A stretch of DNA of 48,682 nucleotides. Source: Actinoplanes sp. NBRC 103695 (GTDB lineage: Bacteria > Actinomycetota > Actinomycetes > Mycobacteriales > Micromonosporaceae). Both the position numbers and the translations under genes were made by a program. Shown one piece after another: positions 7,867 to 16,300 of the stretch. The notes beneath the pieces are model-generated. The model had not been told where the DNA came from, did no database searches, and was given only the letters and a program-made list of their open reading frames with translations. The DNA lies in assembly GCF_030269485.1 (NCBI RefSeq), contig NZ_BSTL01000046.1, positions 1 through 48,682 on the forward strand. Direction: 5' to 3'. Position 1 is the stretch's first letter; each line of letters opens with the position of its first letter.

Positions 7867-8786
7867 GCCGGCACCCGCACCTTGCCGATGAGGGCGGCCA
7901 GGTCGGCCCGGTCCTCGGGGGTCAGGTCGGTGAGCGGCGGCCGGACCCGGCCGCCGTCGCGGCCGGCCGCGGTCAGCCCGGCCTTGATGATGGAGACGGC
8001 ATAGCCGCGGGAACGGTCGCGGATGTCGAGGTACGGGATGACGAACTCGTTGAGCAGCCGGTAGACGGTGACGCGGTCCTGTGCCCGGACGGCGGCGAAG
8101 AAGCGCAGGGCGAACTCGGGCAGGAAGTTGTACAGCGCGGAGGAGTAGGTGCTGACGCCGAGTTGCAGCAGCGGCAGGGCGAAGGTCTCGGCGGTGGGCA
8201 GGCCGCCGATGTAGATGAGGCGATCGCCGACGCGCGCGTAGGTGCGGGTCATCCGCTCGATGTCGCCGACGCCGTCCTTGAGCCCGATCAGGTTGGGGTT
8301 GCGGTCGGCGAGCTCGGCGACGGTGACGTCGTCGAGGACGGCGTTGGCGCGGCTGTAGACGATGACGCCGAGGTCGGTGGCCCGGCACACCGCGGTGACA
8401 TGGGCGAGGAGACCGGCCTGGGATGCCTCGGTCAGGTACGGCGGCAGCAGCAGCAGTCCCGCGGCGCCGGCTCGTTGAGCGGCGGCGGCCTGGGCGGATG
8501 CCTGCGCGGTGCCGCCGGTCGCCGGCGCGACGACCGGTACCAGGGCGCCGACCTCGCCGACCGCCGCCCGGACGACGGTGTCGATCTCGTCGGAGGTGAG
8601 CGAGAAGCCTTCGCCGGTGCCGCCCGCGGCGAACAGGCCGGCGACGCCGAAGCCCGCCTGCCAGCCGAGGTGCTCGCGGTACCGGGGTTCGTCGAAGGAG
8701 AGCCGATCGTCGAAGTGGGTCACGGGGAAGGACAGCAGACCGGTGGTGAGGCGGGCGGCGAGTTCCTCGGGCTGAGTCGGCGTCAC
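7863..8786 (-). CDS. kdgD: 5-dehydro-4-deoxyglucarate dehydratase (KDG dehydratase)
   Basis: The 307-aa TIM-barrel enzyme of the DHDPS/NAL family converts KDG to alpha-ketoglutarate semialdehyde with loss of CO2 and water. The family start GLLSFPVTHFD is seen, with GGTGEGFSLT for carboxylate binding, VIVYSR with the conserved Tyr, and the Schiff-base lysine in LIGLKDG. A GTG start at 8786 gives the family length; GTG 8795 is also possible, and both have weak ribosome sites. The gene lies 56 bases after the LysR gene on the same strand. The next enzyme, ketoglutarate semialdehyde dehydrogenase, is not in the window. Confidence 0.92.
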   Translation of the reverse strand: MTPTQPEELAARLTTGLLSFPVTHFDDRLSFDEPRYREHLGWQAGFGVAGLFAAGGTGEGFSLTSDEIDTVVRAAVGEVGALVPVVAPATGGTAQASAQAAAAQRAGAAGLLLLPPYLTEASQAGLLAHVTAVCRATDLGVIVYSRANAVLDDVTVAELADRNPNLIGLKDGVGDIERMTRTYARVGDRLIYIGGLPTAETFALPLLQLGVSTYSSALYNFLPEFALRFFAAVRAQDRVTVYRLLNEFVIPYLDIRDRSRGYAVSIIKAGLTAAGRDGGRVRPPLTDLTPEDRADLAALIGKVRVPA

Positions 8787-8842
8787 CCTGACCACGCTAA
8801 GGAGCCACGACGATGCATGTCCAAGAGTGTTTCCGCATCGCT

Positions 8843-9730
8843 TCATACCTTCAGTGCATCGAGAACACTCAGAACTTTGCTCAACGCCGGGTTCTGGGAG
8901 TGGCGCGGCCAGAGCAGGTGAAGCTCCACGGGCTCGGGGATCGGCGTGGCCAGCGGCGCGAAGGCGACGCCGGGGATGCCCAGCAGGGTGGCGGACGCCG
9001 GAACGAACGCGATGCCACGGCCGGCCGCGACGAGCCAGAGCATGGTGAGGATCTGGCTCACGCTCTGCACGACCCGTTCCTGGGCCGGCCGCACCATGCT
9101 GACCACCAGGTCGTAGAAGTAGCGCGCCTTCTGCTGGGAGTGGAAGATCAGCGGCTCCGTGGCGAGGTCGGCCGGGAGCGCCGCTCGCCCGAGACCGGTC
9201 AGCCGGTGACCCGCGGGCACGGCGAGCAGCAGCGCCTCCCGGTGCAGCAGCCGGGAGGCGAAGAGATCCGGGTCGAACGGTGGCCGGGCCAGGCCGAGAT
9301 CGAGGTCGTCACCCGCGATCGCGGCGACCTGCTCCCGGGTGACCATCTCGAAGAGTTCCACGCGCACCTCGGGCAGTTCCCGCTCGAGGTCGTCGAGCAG
9401 CCGGCCGAGGATGCCGAAGGTCGACGCCGCGGTGAACCCGACGCGCACCACGCCGCGCGTACCCAGGGAAACGCGCTGTGCCAGGTCCGGCGCCGCCTCG
9501 GCGATGGCCAGGACGCGCCGCGCCTCGCGCAGGAACGCCTCGCCGGCCGGGGTTAGGGCGACCCGGCGGTTGTCCCGGTCGAGCAGCCGCACACCGATCG
9601 CCGCCTCCAGTTTCTGGATCTGCCGGCTGAGCGGCGGCTGGGTCATCCGCAGCCGGGCGGCGGCCCGTCCGAAATGCAGCTCCTCCGCGACGGCCACGAG
9701 CCCGCGGAGTTGTTCCAGCGTGTACGTCAT
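8843..9730 (-). CDS. LysR-family transcriptional regulator of hexarate use
   Basis: The 295-aa protein opens with the LysR winged helix-turn-helix (MTYTLEQLRGLVAVAEELHF, then RMTQPPLSRQIQKLE) and continues with a periplasmic-binding-like effector domain (VRVGFTAAST, LFEMVTREQ, DLGLARPP). It is transcribed in the same direction as kdgD-gudD and divergently from tctCBA, the usual place for a LysR activator of both sides. The inducer is probably a hexarate or a downstream intermediate. The intergenic region carries AATGCATT at 9749-9756, a small palindrome that could be part of its site. Confidence 0.9.
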   Translation of the reverse strand: MTYTLEQLRGLVAVAEELHFGRAAARLRMTQPPLSRQIQKLEAAIGVRLLDRDNRRVALTPAGEAFLREARRVLAIAEAAPDLAQRVSLGTRGVVRVGFTAASTFGILGRLLDDLERELPEVRVELFEMVTREQVAAIAGDDLDLGLARPPFDPDLFASRLLHREALLLAVPAGHRLTGLGRAALPADLATEPLIFHSQQKARYFYDLVVSMVRPAQERVVQSVSQILTMLWLVAAGRGIAFVPASATLLGIPGVAFAPLATPIPEPVELHLLWPRHSQNPALSKVLSVLDALKV

Positions 9731-9825
9731 GCAGGAAAGGTATCAATCAATGCATTAAGAGAGTTGGACACGCATGAATCGACGGTCATACGCTCATGAC
9801 CTGCCTCACATACAGGAGAAACGCC
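9731..9825. promoter_or_regulatory. Divergent LysR/tctC control region
   Basis: This short divergent gap is AT-richer than its surroundings. It contains ATCAATCAATGCATTAAG around 9742-9759, with the perfect palindrome AATGCATT, and a second GCATGAATC. LysR proteins usually bind such inverted half-sites between divergent promoters. The exact site and promoters are not established. Confidence 0.4.
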
Positions 9826-10815
9826 ATGCGTAGCAGGGTTCTAGGTGCTTCGGTTGCCACCGTCCTCGCGCTGAGCGCCTGCGGCGGGAACCTGGACGAC
9901 TCCGCGAGCGACGCCGGCTCGACGTTCCCCGAGCGGGCGGTCAGGGTGCTCGTCGGGCAGGACGCGGGCGGCAGCACCGACCTCATCGCCCGCGCCCTGG
10001 CCGAACCCGCCTCGGCCGACCTGAAGAAGCCGGTCACCGTGCTGAACAAGGCCGGCGCCAACGGCGGGGTCGCGGCGAAGGAACTCGCCGGCGCCGAGGC
10101 CGACGGCTACACGCTCATGGTCTTCAACGGCTCCCTCGCCTACATCACGCCGCTGGCCGTCGCGGCGGACGAGGCGGTGGACATCAACGGCTTCGAGGTC
10201 GTCACCGGCGTCTCGCAGGACGACTACGTGCTGGTCGCCAACCCGAAAACCGGCTTCAAGACGGTCAAGGACATCGTGGACGCCAAGCGGCCGATCACAT
10301 TCGCCACCACCGGCGTCGGCACCGGCAGCCAGCTCTGCCAGGAACTGCTGTTCGCCCAGGCCTCCGTCGACGCCACCGCGGTGCCCTTCAACGGCGGCGC
10401 CCCCGCACTCACCGCGGCCCTCGGCGGGCAGGTCGACGTCGCCGCCGTCCAGCTGGGCGAGGGGCAGTCGCAGATCAAGGCCGGCAAGGTCACGCCCATC
10501 GTCACGTTCGCCGCCGAGCGGCCGGCCTACCTGCCCGACACGCCCACCGCCCAGGAGTCCGGCTACACCGCGCTGGTCCAGCAGTCGCGGGCGATCGTCG
10601 CCCCGAAGGGCGCGCCCCGGGAGACGCTCGACCGGCTCCGGGCCGCGTTCCAGAAGGCGTTCGCCGAGCAGAAGTACAAGGACTTCAACGCCCAGCGCTC
10701 GCTGACGCCGAACGAGGTCGACGGCGCCACCCTGCTGCGGCAGTGGAACGCCTCGCGCGACACCTACCGGGGACTGATCGAGAAGTACAAGATCGACCTC
10801 AGCGGCAAGTCGTGA
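9826..10815 (+). CDS. tctC: Tripartite tricarboxylate transporter substrate-binding lipoprotein
   Basis: The 329-aa precursor has a lipoprotein signal peptide (MRSRVLGASVATVLALSACGG) with the lipobox LSAC. The mature part is a TctC/Bug-type solute receptor: PERAVRVLVGQDAGGSTDLIAR, NKAGANGGVAAKELA, DGYTLMVFNGS, and a GVGTGSQLCQELL segment. It captures the substrate outside the membrane and hands it to TctB/TctA. The divergent hexarate genes suggest glucarate or galactarate as substrate rather than citrate. The ATG at 9826 follows AGGAGAAACGCC. The stop overlaps the tctB GTG start. Confidence 0.93.
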   Translation: MRSRVLGASVATVLALSACGGNLDDSASDAGSTFPERAVRVLVGQDAGGSTDLIARALAEPASADLKKPVTVLNKAGANGGVAAKELAGAEADGYTLMVFNGSLAYITPLAVAADEAVDINGFEVVTGVSQDDYVLVANPKTGFKTVKDIVDAKRPITFATTGVGTGSQLCQELLFAQASVDATAVPFNGGAPALTAALGGQVDVAAVQLGEGQSQIKAGKVTPIVTFAAERPAYLPDTPTAQESGYTALVQQSRAIVAPKGAPRETLDRLRAAFQKAFAEQKYKDFNAQRSLTPNEVDGATLLRQWNASRDTYRGLIEKYKIDLSGKS

Positions 10816-11273
10816 CCGAGCCGGAGCGCCCGCCGGCCGCGGGAGCGGCGACCACCCTCGTCACCGCCGCGCTCGTCGTCGTCCTCGGCGGCGCGGCGGT
10901 CGCCGGGGCCCTGAACCTCGGCGTGGGAAGCGCCTCCGCACCCGGGCCCGGCATGTGGCCCGCCCTGGTCGGCGCCGCGCTGGTCGTGCTCGGCGGCGTC
11001 CTGGCCGCCCGGGCCCGCGGCACCGAGGACGCCGAGCGTTTCACCCGCACCGGCCTGCTGGTGCTGGCCGCCACGGGCACCATGGTGGTCTTCGTCGCGG
11101 TCGTCGGCGTCATCGGCTTCGAGATCCCGACCGTCTCGCTGGCCTTCGTCTGGCTGCGCTTCCTCGGCCGGGAGTCCTGGCGGCTCTCGGCGATCGTCAG
11201 CGTGGCCGCCACCGCCGCGTTCTACCTGCTGTTCGTCGGCGCTCTCGGCGTCACCATCCCGCACCTGTTCTGA
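10812..11273 (+). CDS. tctB: Tripartite tricarboxylate transporter small membrane protein
   Basis: The 153-aa protein has four predicted transmembrane helices, at roughly residues 14-36, 47-65, 81-104 and 122-146. The loop GSASAPGPGMWPALVGAAL has the conserved PGxxP pattern of TctB. It is the small membrane subunit between TctC and TctA. Its GTG start overlaps the tctC stop (GTGA at 10812-10815), so translation is coupled. Confidence 0.9.
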   Translation: MTEPERPPAAGAATTLVTAALVVVLGGAAVAGALNLGVGSASAPGPGMWPALVGAALVVLGGVLAARARGTEDAERFTRTGLLVLAATGTMVVFVAVVGVIGFEIPTVSLAFVWLRFLGRESWRLSAIVSVAATAAFYLLFVGALGVTIPHLF

Positions 11274-11335
11274 CCCGCACCTGTTCTGGCCCGCCCCTGT
11301 TCGACTGGCCGCACTCCGTCCGAAGAGGAGGACCG

Positions 11336-12853
11336 TTGGACAGCCTGTCCCCGGTGCTCGACGGCTTCGCCGTCGTCCTCGAGCCGAAGAACCTGCTCTA
11401 CTGCCTGCTCGGCGTCGTCATCGGGATGCTCATCGGCGTGCTGCCCGGTCTGGGCCCGGCCGCCACGATCGCGATCCTGCTGCCGATGACCTTCGGCCTC
11501 GAACCCGTCACGTCGATCATCATGCTCGCCGGCATCTTCTACGGGGCGCAGTACGGCGGCACCATCACCTCGGTCCTGCTGCGTCTGCCCGGCGAGGCGT
11601 CCTCGGTGGTCACGGTCTTCGACGGGCACGCCATGGCCCGGCAGGGCCGAGCCGGCACCGCGCTGGGCATCGCCGCCATCGGCTCGTTCACCGGCGGCAC
11701 CCTCTCGATCGTCGCGCTGACGCTGGTCGCGCCGTTCGTCGCCGGGTTCGCGCTCGACTTCGGGCCGCCCGAATACACCGCGCTCGCCCTGCTCGGCATT
11801 CTGCTGGTCGCCACCGTCTCCAACGGCGGCAAGGTCAAGGCGCTCATCGCGGCTGCGGCCGGGCTGCTGCTGGCCACCGTCGGCCGGGACGACTTCATCA
11901 GCGTCGAACGGTTCACCTTCGGCAATCTGTCGCTGGCCGACGGCCTTGACTTCGTACCCATCGCCATGGGTCTTTTCGGTCTCGGCGAGATCCTCTACAA
12001 CCTCGAGGAGCGCCACCGCGCCACGCAGGCCCCGGCCGCCGTCACCGACGTCTGGCCCAGCCGCGCCGACCTGCGGCAGGCATCCGGCGCCATCGGCCGA
12101 GGCGGCGTCCTCGGCTTCCTCCTCGGCATCCTGCCCGGCGGCGGGGCGGTGCTCTCCTCGCTCGCCGCGTACGCGTGGGAGAAGCGCCGCGCCCGCCACC
12201 CCGAACGTTTCGGCCACGGCGCCATCGAGGGAGTCGCGGCGCCCGAGACCGCGAACAACGCCGCCGCCACGTCGTCCTTCATCCCGCTGCTGTCCCTCGG
12301 CATCCCCGCCAACGCCACGATGGCCGTCATCTTCGGCGCGCTGCTCATCCAGGGCGTGACTCCCGGCCCGCAACTGGTCACCGAGCACCCGGAACTCTTC
12401 TGGGGCGTCGTCAACTCGATGTACCTCGGCAACGTCCTGCTGCTGATCATGAGCCTGCCGCTGGTCGGCCTCTTCGTCCGCATCCTGCGCGTACGCCCGG
12501 CGATCCTCGCCCCGATCACCGCCCTGATCACGCTGATCGGGGCGTACACCGTCCGCAACGACGTCTTCGACATCGGCCTGGTCGTCTTCTTCGGCGTCCT
12601 CGGGTACCTGATGAAGAAGACCGGCTTCGACCCCGGGCCGCTGGTGCTCGCCTTCGTGCTCGGCTCTCTGCTGGAGACGTCACTGAGGCGTTCGTTGCTC
12701 CTCTTCGACGGCAACCCCGCCGGGTTCCTGACCCGCCCGATCTCCGGCGTGCTCCTCGCCTGCTTCCTCCTTGTGGCCGTGCTGCCCGCCGCCCGCACAC
12801 TCCTGCACCGGCGCCGCGCCCACCTTGACCGCGTGCCGAGTGGAAACGAGTGA
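11336..12853 (+). CDS. tctA: Tripartite tricarboxylate transporter large permease
   Basis: The 505-aa integral membrane protein carries the TctA signatures LPGLGPAATIAILLPMTFG, FYGAQYGGTITSVLLRLPGE, ILPGGGAVLSSLAAYAWEK and EGVAAPETANNAAATSSF, with about twelve helices. It uses the ion gradient to import the substrate delivered by TctC. The start is a TTG at 11336, placed after GAGGAGG at 11324-11330; the longer frame upstream runs through tctB in another frame and was rejected. A strong hairpin follows directly at the stop codon. Confidence 0.93.
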   Translation: MDSLSPVLDGFAVVLEPKNLLYCLLGVVIGMLIGVLPGLGPAATIAILLPMTFGLEPVTSIIMLAGIFYGAQYGGTITSVLLRLPGEASSVVTVFDGHAMARQGRAGTALGIAAIGSFTGGTLSIVALTLVAPFVAGFALDFGPPEYTALALLGILLVATVSNGGKVKALIAAAAGLLLATVGRDDFISVERFTFGNLSLADGLDFVPIAMGLFGLGEILYNLEERHRATQAPAAVTDVWPSRADLRQASGAIGRGGVLGFLLGILPGGGAVLSSLAAYAWEKRRARHPERFGHGAIEGVAAPETANNAAATSSFIPLLSLGIPANATMAVIFGALLIQGVTPGPQLVTEHPELFWGVVNSMYLGNVLLLIMSLPLVGLFVRILRVRPAILAPITALITLIGAYTVRNDVFDIGLVVFFGVLGYLMKKTGFDPGPLVLAFVLGSLLETSLRRSLLLFDGNPAGFLTRPISGVLLACFLLVAVLPAARTLLHRRRAHLDRVPSGNE

Positions 12854-12880
12854 TGCCCGCACCGGCCGGTGCGGGCATCA
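12851..12880 (+). terminator. Perfect 30-bp palindrome at the end of tctCBA
   Basis: TGATGCCCGCACCGG is followed at once by its exact reverse complement, giving a 15-bp stem that includes the tctA stop codon. There is no T-run. Such hairpins are common terminators or 3' stabilisers in high-GC actinomycetes. Confidence 0.75.
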
Positions 12881-12892
12881 GTAGCCGTCGAC

Positions 12893-13044
12893 GCCGGCGA
12901 CGGCGGGCGCCTGTCTGGTCAGAGGAGGCCGTCGGCGACGGCGGGCGCCCGTCTGGTCAGAGGAGGCCGTCGGCGACGGCGGGCGCCCGGCCGGTCCGAT
13001 GAGGCCGTCGGCGACGACGAGCGGGCGGCCGGTCAGAGGAGGCC
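12893..13044. repeat. Four tandem copies of a 38-bp unit
   Basis: The units are 12893-12930, 12931-12968, 12969-13006 and 13007-13044. The common pattern is GTCGGCGACGGCGGGCG, followed by a variable CC-GTCTGGTC part and AGAGGAGGCC. Units one and two are nearly identical; unit four is the most diverged and includes the stop codon and last codons of the LuxR-type gene. The array looks like repeated slippage or duplication of the gene's 3' end. Confidence 0.85.
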
Positions 13045-13248
13045 GCGTTTGGCGGCCCAGGCGACCGCCGTGATCGCCGCCGGCACGCCCAGGATGTCGC
13101 AGATCGCCCTGGTGCGGCGGCGGAGGGTCCGTTCCGACATCGCCAGGCGGCGGGCCACCGTGCCCACGGGCAGGCCCTGGGCCAGCATGGCGAGGATCGC
13201 CACGTCGTCGGCGCCGAGGAGGGGAGGGCTGTCGGTGGTGGTCGGCAT
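13033..13248 (-). CDS. Small LuxR-type helix-turn-helix protein
   Basis: The 71-aa protein is essentially one GerE/LuxR DNA-binding domain: GADDVAILAMLAQGLPVGTVARRL, then AMSERTLRRRTRAICDILG, with a Trp/Lys end. No receiver or effector domain is present. It sits between the transporter and the glycosidase operon. A LacI-type palindrome at 13284-13297 lies 36 bases before its ATG, so it may be controlled by sugar status. It could be a stand-alone regulator or an antagonist of larger LuxR proteins. Confidence 0.7.
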   Translation of the reverse strand: MPTTTDSPPLLGADDVAILAMLAQGLPVGTVARRLAMSERTLRRRTRAICDILGVPAAITAVAWAAKRGLL

Positions 13249-13283
13249 CGTGCCCCCTCACGGACCGCCTCGACGGGATTGCT

Positions 13284-13297
13284 GTGAATCGTTTCAC
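13284..13297. promoter_or_regulatory. LacI-family operator-like palindrome
   Basis: GTGAATCGTTTCAC is a 14-bp inverted repeat (one mismatch) with the TGAA-n-CG-n-TTCA core of LacI/GalR operators. It lies upstream of the small LuxR-type gene and beyond the end of the rhamnosidase operon. No LacI gene is seen in the window. Confidence 0.55.
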
Positions 13298-13336
13298 CAT
13301 AAGGTAGGTCGATGTTTCCGCCATGTCAACAACACG

Positions 13337-16300
13337 TCACGGCGCCAGTTCGGCGATCCGGCTCCAGAGGTTCTGGGAGCCGTTCACCACGACTCGCACC
13401 CGGGTGGTCGTCACCGGCGCGCGGAAGGGGATCCACCGGTTCCGGGCCGTGTTCCCGGTGATCGTCGCCTGGGTCGTCCAGGTCGCACCGTCCCAGGTCT
13501 GCACCTCGAAGGACGTCGGGACGCCGTCGCTGTGCGAACCGAGGCCCACTCCGGTCAGCGGGACCGGCGCCGCCGCGGTCACGGTCAGGGTGTCCGGGTA
13601 CTGGTTCTCCGTGTTGTCGTTCCAGAAGGTCGCCGGGTTCGCGTCGACGGCGTTCTCCGGTACGTAGGTGCGGGTGGCGCCGTCGACGATGTTGGGTTCG
13701 TGGTGGCTGGAGGCCGCCACGGTGGTGCCGGCCGGCCAGGCGCCGAAGACGATGACGGTGACCGTGGTGGTGGCCCGGGTTCCGTCGGGCGCCTTCGCGG
13801 TCACGGTCACCGGGTAGGCGCCGCCCGGCGTTCCGGCGGGGACGGTGAGGCGCAGCGAGGCCAGGGTGGCCGTGGTGGACGGTCGCAGCGGGATGGCCGC
13901 CGGGACGGGCTCGGCCGTCCAGCCGGCCGGTACCTCGGCCGAGAGCCGCGCCTTGCCGCCGCCGGTCGAGCTGCCCTCGACCAGGACCGTGACGTCCCCG
14001 CTGTCACCGGCGGTGATGGGCGAGGGGTCGTCGCCGGCGGAGGCCACTGCCAGTGCCGTCACCGGGGTGCCCGGCGCCGTCACCGTGAAGGTGTAGTCGC
14101 CGGAGCCCGCTGTCATCTCGAGGACCCCGCCCGACACCCCGCCCGCCACCTCGCCGACGGTCAGGGCGGGGACGGTGCCGGCCGGGCGTCCGGCCCGCCA
14201 GATCACCCGGCCACCCTCGCGTACGGTCGAACCGGCGCCGCCGAGCAGCGGCAACTCGATCGCCGCCGTGCTGCCCACCGGCACGACCGCGTGGTAGGTC
14301 AGCGTGCTGCCCGACCTCGACCAGGAGCTGACCACCTTGCCGCGGACCGTGTCCTGCGACCCGTTGACCCTGGTCAGGTCGCCGACCACGCTGGGCGCGA
14401 GGGTGAGCGTGCGCCACCCGGCCGACTCGCGGCGGATGCCGGCCAGCTGCTCGTAGTACCACTGGCCGATCGAGCCGGCCAGGCCGATGTGGTCCTTGGA
14501 CGAGGTGCCGTCCGGCGCCGACGAGTTGGTCCACTTCTCCCAGATGGTGCCGGGGCCGTTGGCCAGCATGTAGCCGAAGCTCGGGAAGTCGGTGCGCTGG
14601 GACAGGGCCAGGGCGATGTCGTTGCGGTCGTACCTGCCCAGCGCCTGGTAGACGAAGACGGTGCCGACGAAGCCGGTGGTGACGTGGTTGCCGCGGGCGA
14701 CGATGTCCTGGATCAGTTTGCGCAGCACCGCCTGCTCGTGACCGGCCGGGACGATGCCGATGGCCAGCGGCATCGCGTACGCCAGCTGGGTGCCCGGCGC
14801 GTACGTGTCGGTGGCGGGGTCGAAGTACTCGGCGGTGAAGCCCGCGGTGATCTCGTCGGCCAGGCGGCGGTAGTTCGCCGCGTCGTCGGCGTGGCCCAGG
14901 ACCGCTGCCATGTCGGCGAGGCGGCGGCTGTCGAGCAGGTAGAACAGCGTCTGGAAGTAGACGTGCGGTGTGCTCACGGTCGACAGCCAGTCGTCGCCCC
15001 ACGAGCCGGGCGCGTTGCGCACGATGTGCCGGCTGTCGCTGATCGTCGCCAGGTAGTCGACCCAGCGCTTGACGGCGTCGTAGTTGTCGCGCAGGACGGT
15101 CGGGTCGCCGTACTGCTGGTAGCTGTCCCAGACGATCTGCGGGTAGGCGGTCGCCCAGGCCGGGTCGGTGAACCAGCGGTCGCCCTCGCCCTGGTCCGGC
15201 GCGATGGACGGGATGCTGCCGTTGCTGTTGGCGCTGGTGCGGATGTCGCCCAGCCATTTGGCGTACAGCGATTGCATGTCGAGGTTGGCCATCGCCTCGG
15301 CCTCGGTGTCGCCGGCGTCGCCGAGCCAGCCGCGCTTCTCCCGGGTGGGGCAGTCCAGCGGCATGCCCTGCAGGTTGTTGAGCTGGGTACGGACCAGCGC
15401 GTCCTGGATCCGGTTGAGCAGCGGGTCGGACGTGCTGAACTTCCCGGCCGGCGCGACGTCGGTGTGGATCACCGATGCGGTGACGGTGAGTTCCGTGCCG
15501 GCGGGCAGCCCGGTCACCTCGGCGTAGCGGAAGCCCGCGTAGTTGAAGCGGGGCATCCAGCTCTGCGCGCCCGAGCCGTCGAAGATGTACCGGTCCTGCT
15601 GGCGGGCGGGCTCCGCGTCGTTGAAGCTGATGTTCTTCGTGGTCACCCGCCCGGCGTTGTCCAGCAGCTCTCCCTTGGTGATGACGGCGGTGGTGCCGGC
15701 CGGTGCCGCCGCCCGCAGGGTCACCTGGCCGGAGTAGTTCTGGCCGAAGTCGTAGACCTGGACGCCGGCCGCCGGGGTGGTGGCCTTGACCGGTTCCAGC
15801 GTGGAGATGATCCGGGTGGGCGGGCTGATGTCGGCCTCGAGCCGGGTCAGGCCGAAGGTCAATGCCGGGTTCGCGCCGAAGACGCCGAGTTCGGCCAGGC
15901 GGAACGTGCAGGACGTGTCGCGGCAGGGCAGCTTCGTGGCGGTGACGCGTACGTACCGTCCCTGGCCGTCGACCGGGATCGCCACCGGCGCGGTGCCCGG
16001 GTTGGGCTGGTCGGCGTCGGTGCGGTCGACGAGGGTACGGGCGTTCGTGAAGTCGGCGTCGTCGCTGATCCGGACCGTGTACCGGACCGGGAAGCCGGCG
16101 CCGGGGAAGTCCCCGGCGGGGTCGTTGGTGGGCCTTGCCGGGAAGAGGGTGATGCTCTTGACTGCCTGGCTCGCGCCCAGGTCGGCCTGGACCCACTTGG
16201 TGCTGTCCGCGGTGGCGGCGGTGGCCGAGTGGTAGCCCTGGCTGCCCTCGACGGACCGGTCGATGCCGTCCACCAGCGCGGCCCGCGACCAGCCGCAGCA

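Noticed and set aside
6532..8388. A fused gudD plus upstream frame of 618 aa
   Set aside because: The upstream 174 residues are a wrong-frame reading of kdgD; the true ATG at 7866 overlaps the kdgD stop as expected.
12893..13044. CRISPR array
   Set aside because: The 38-bp units abut without spacers, so this is a tandem repeat.
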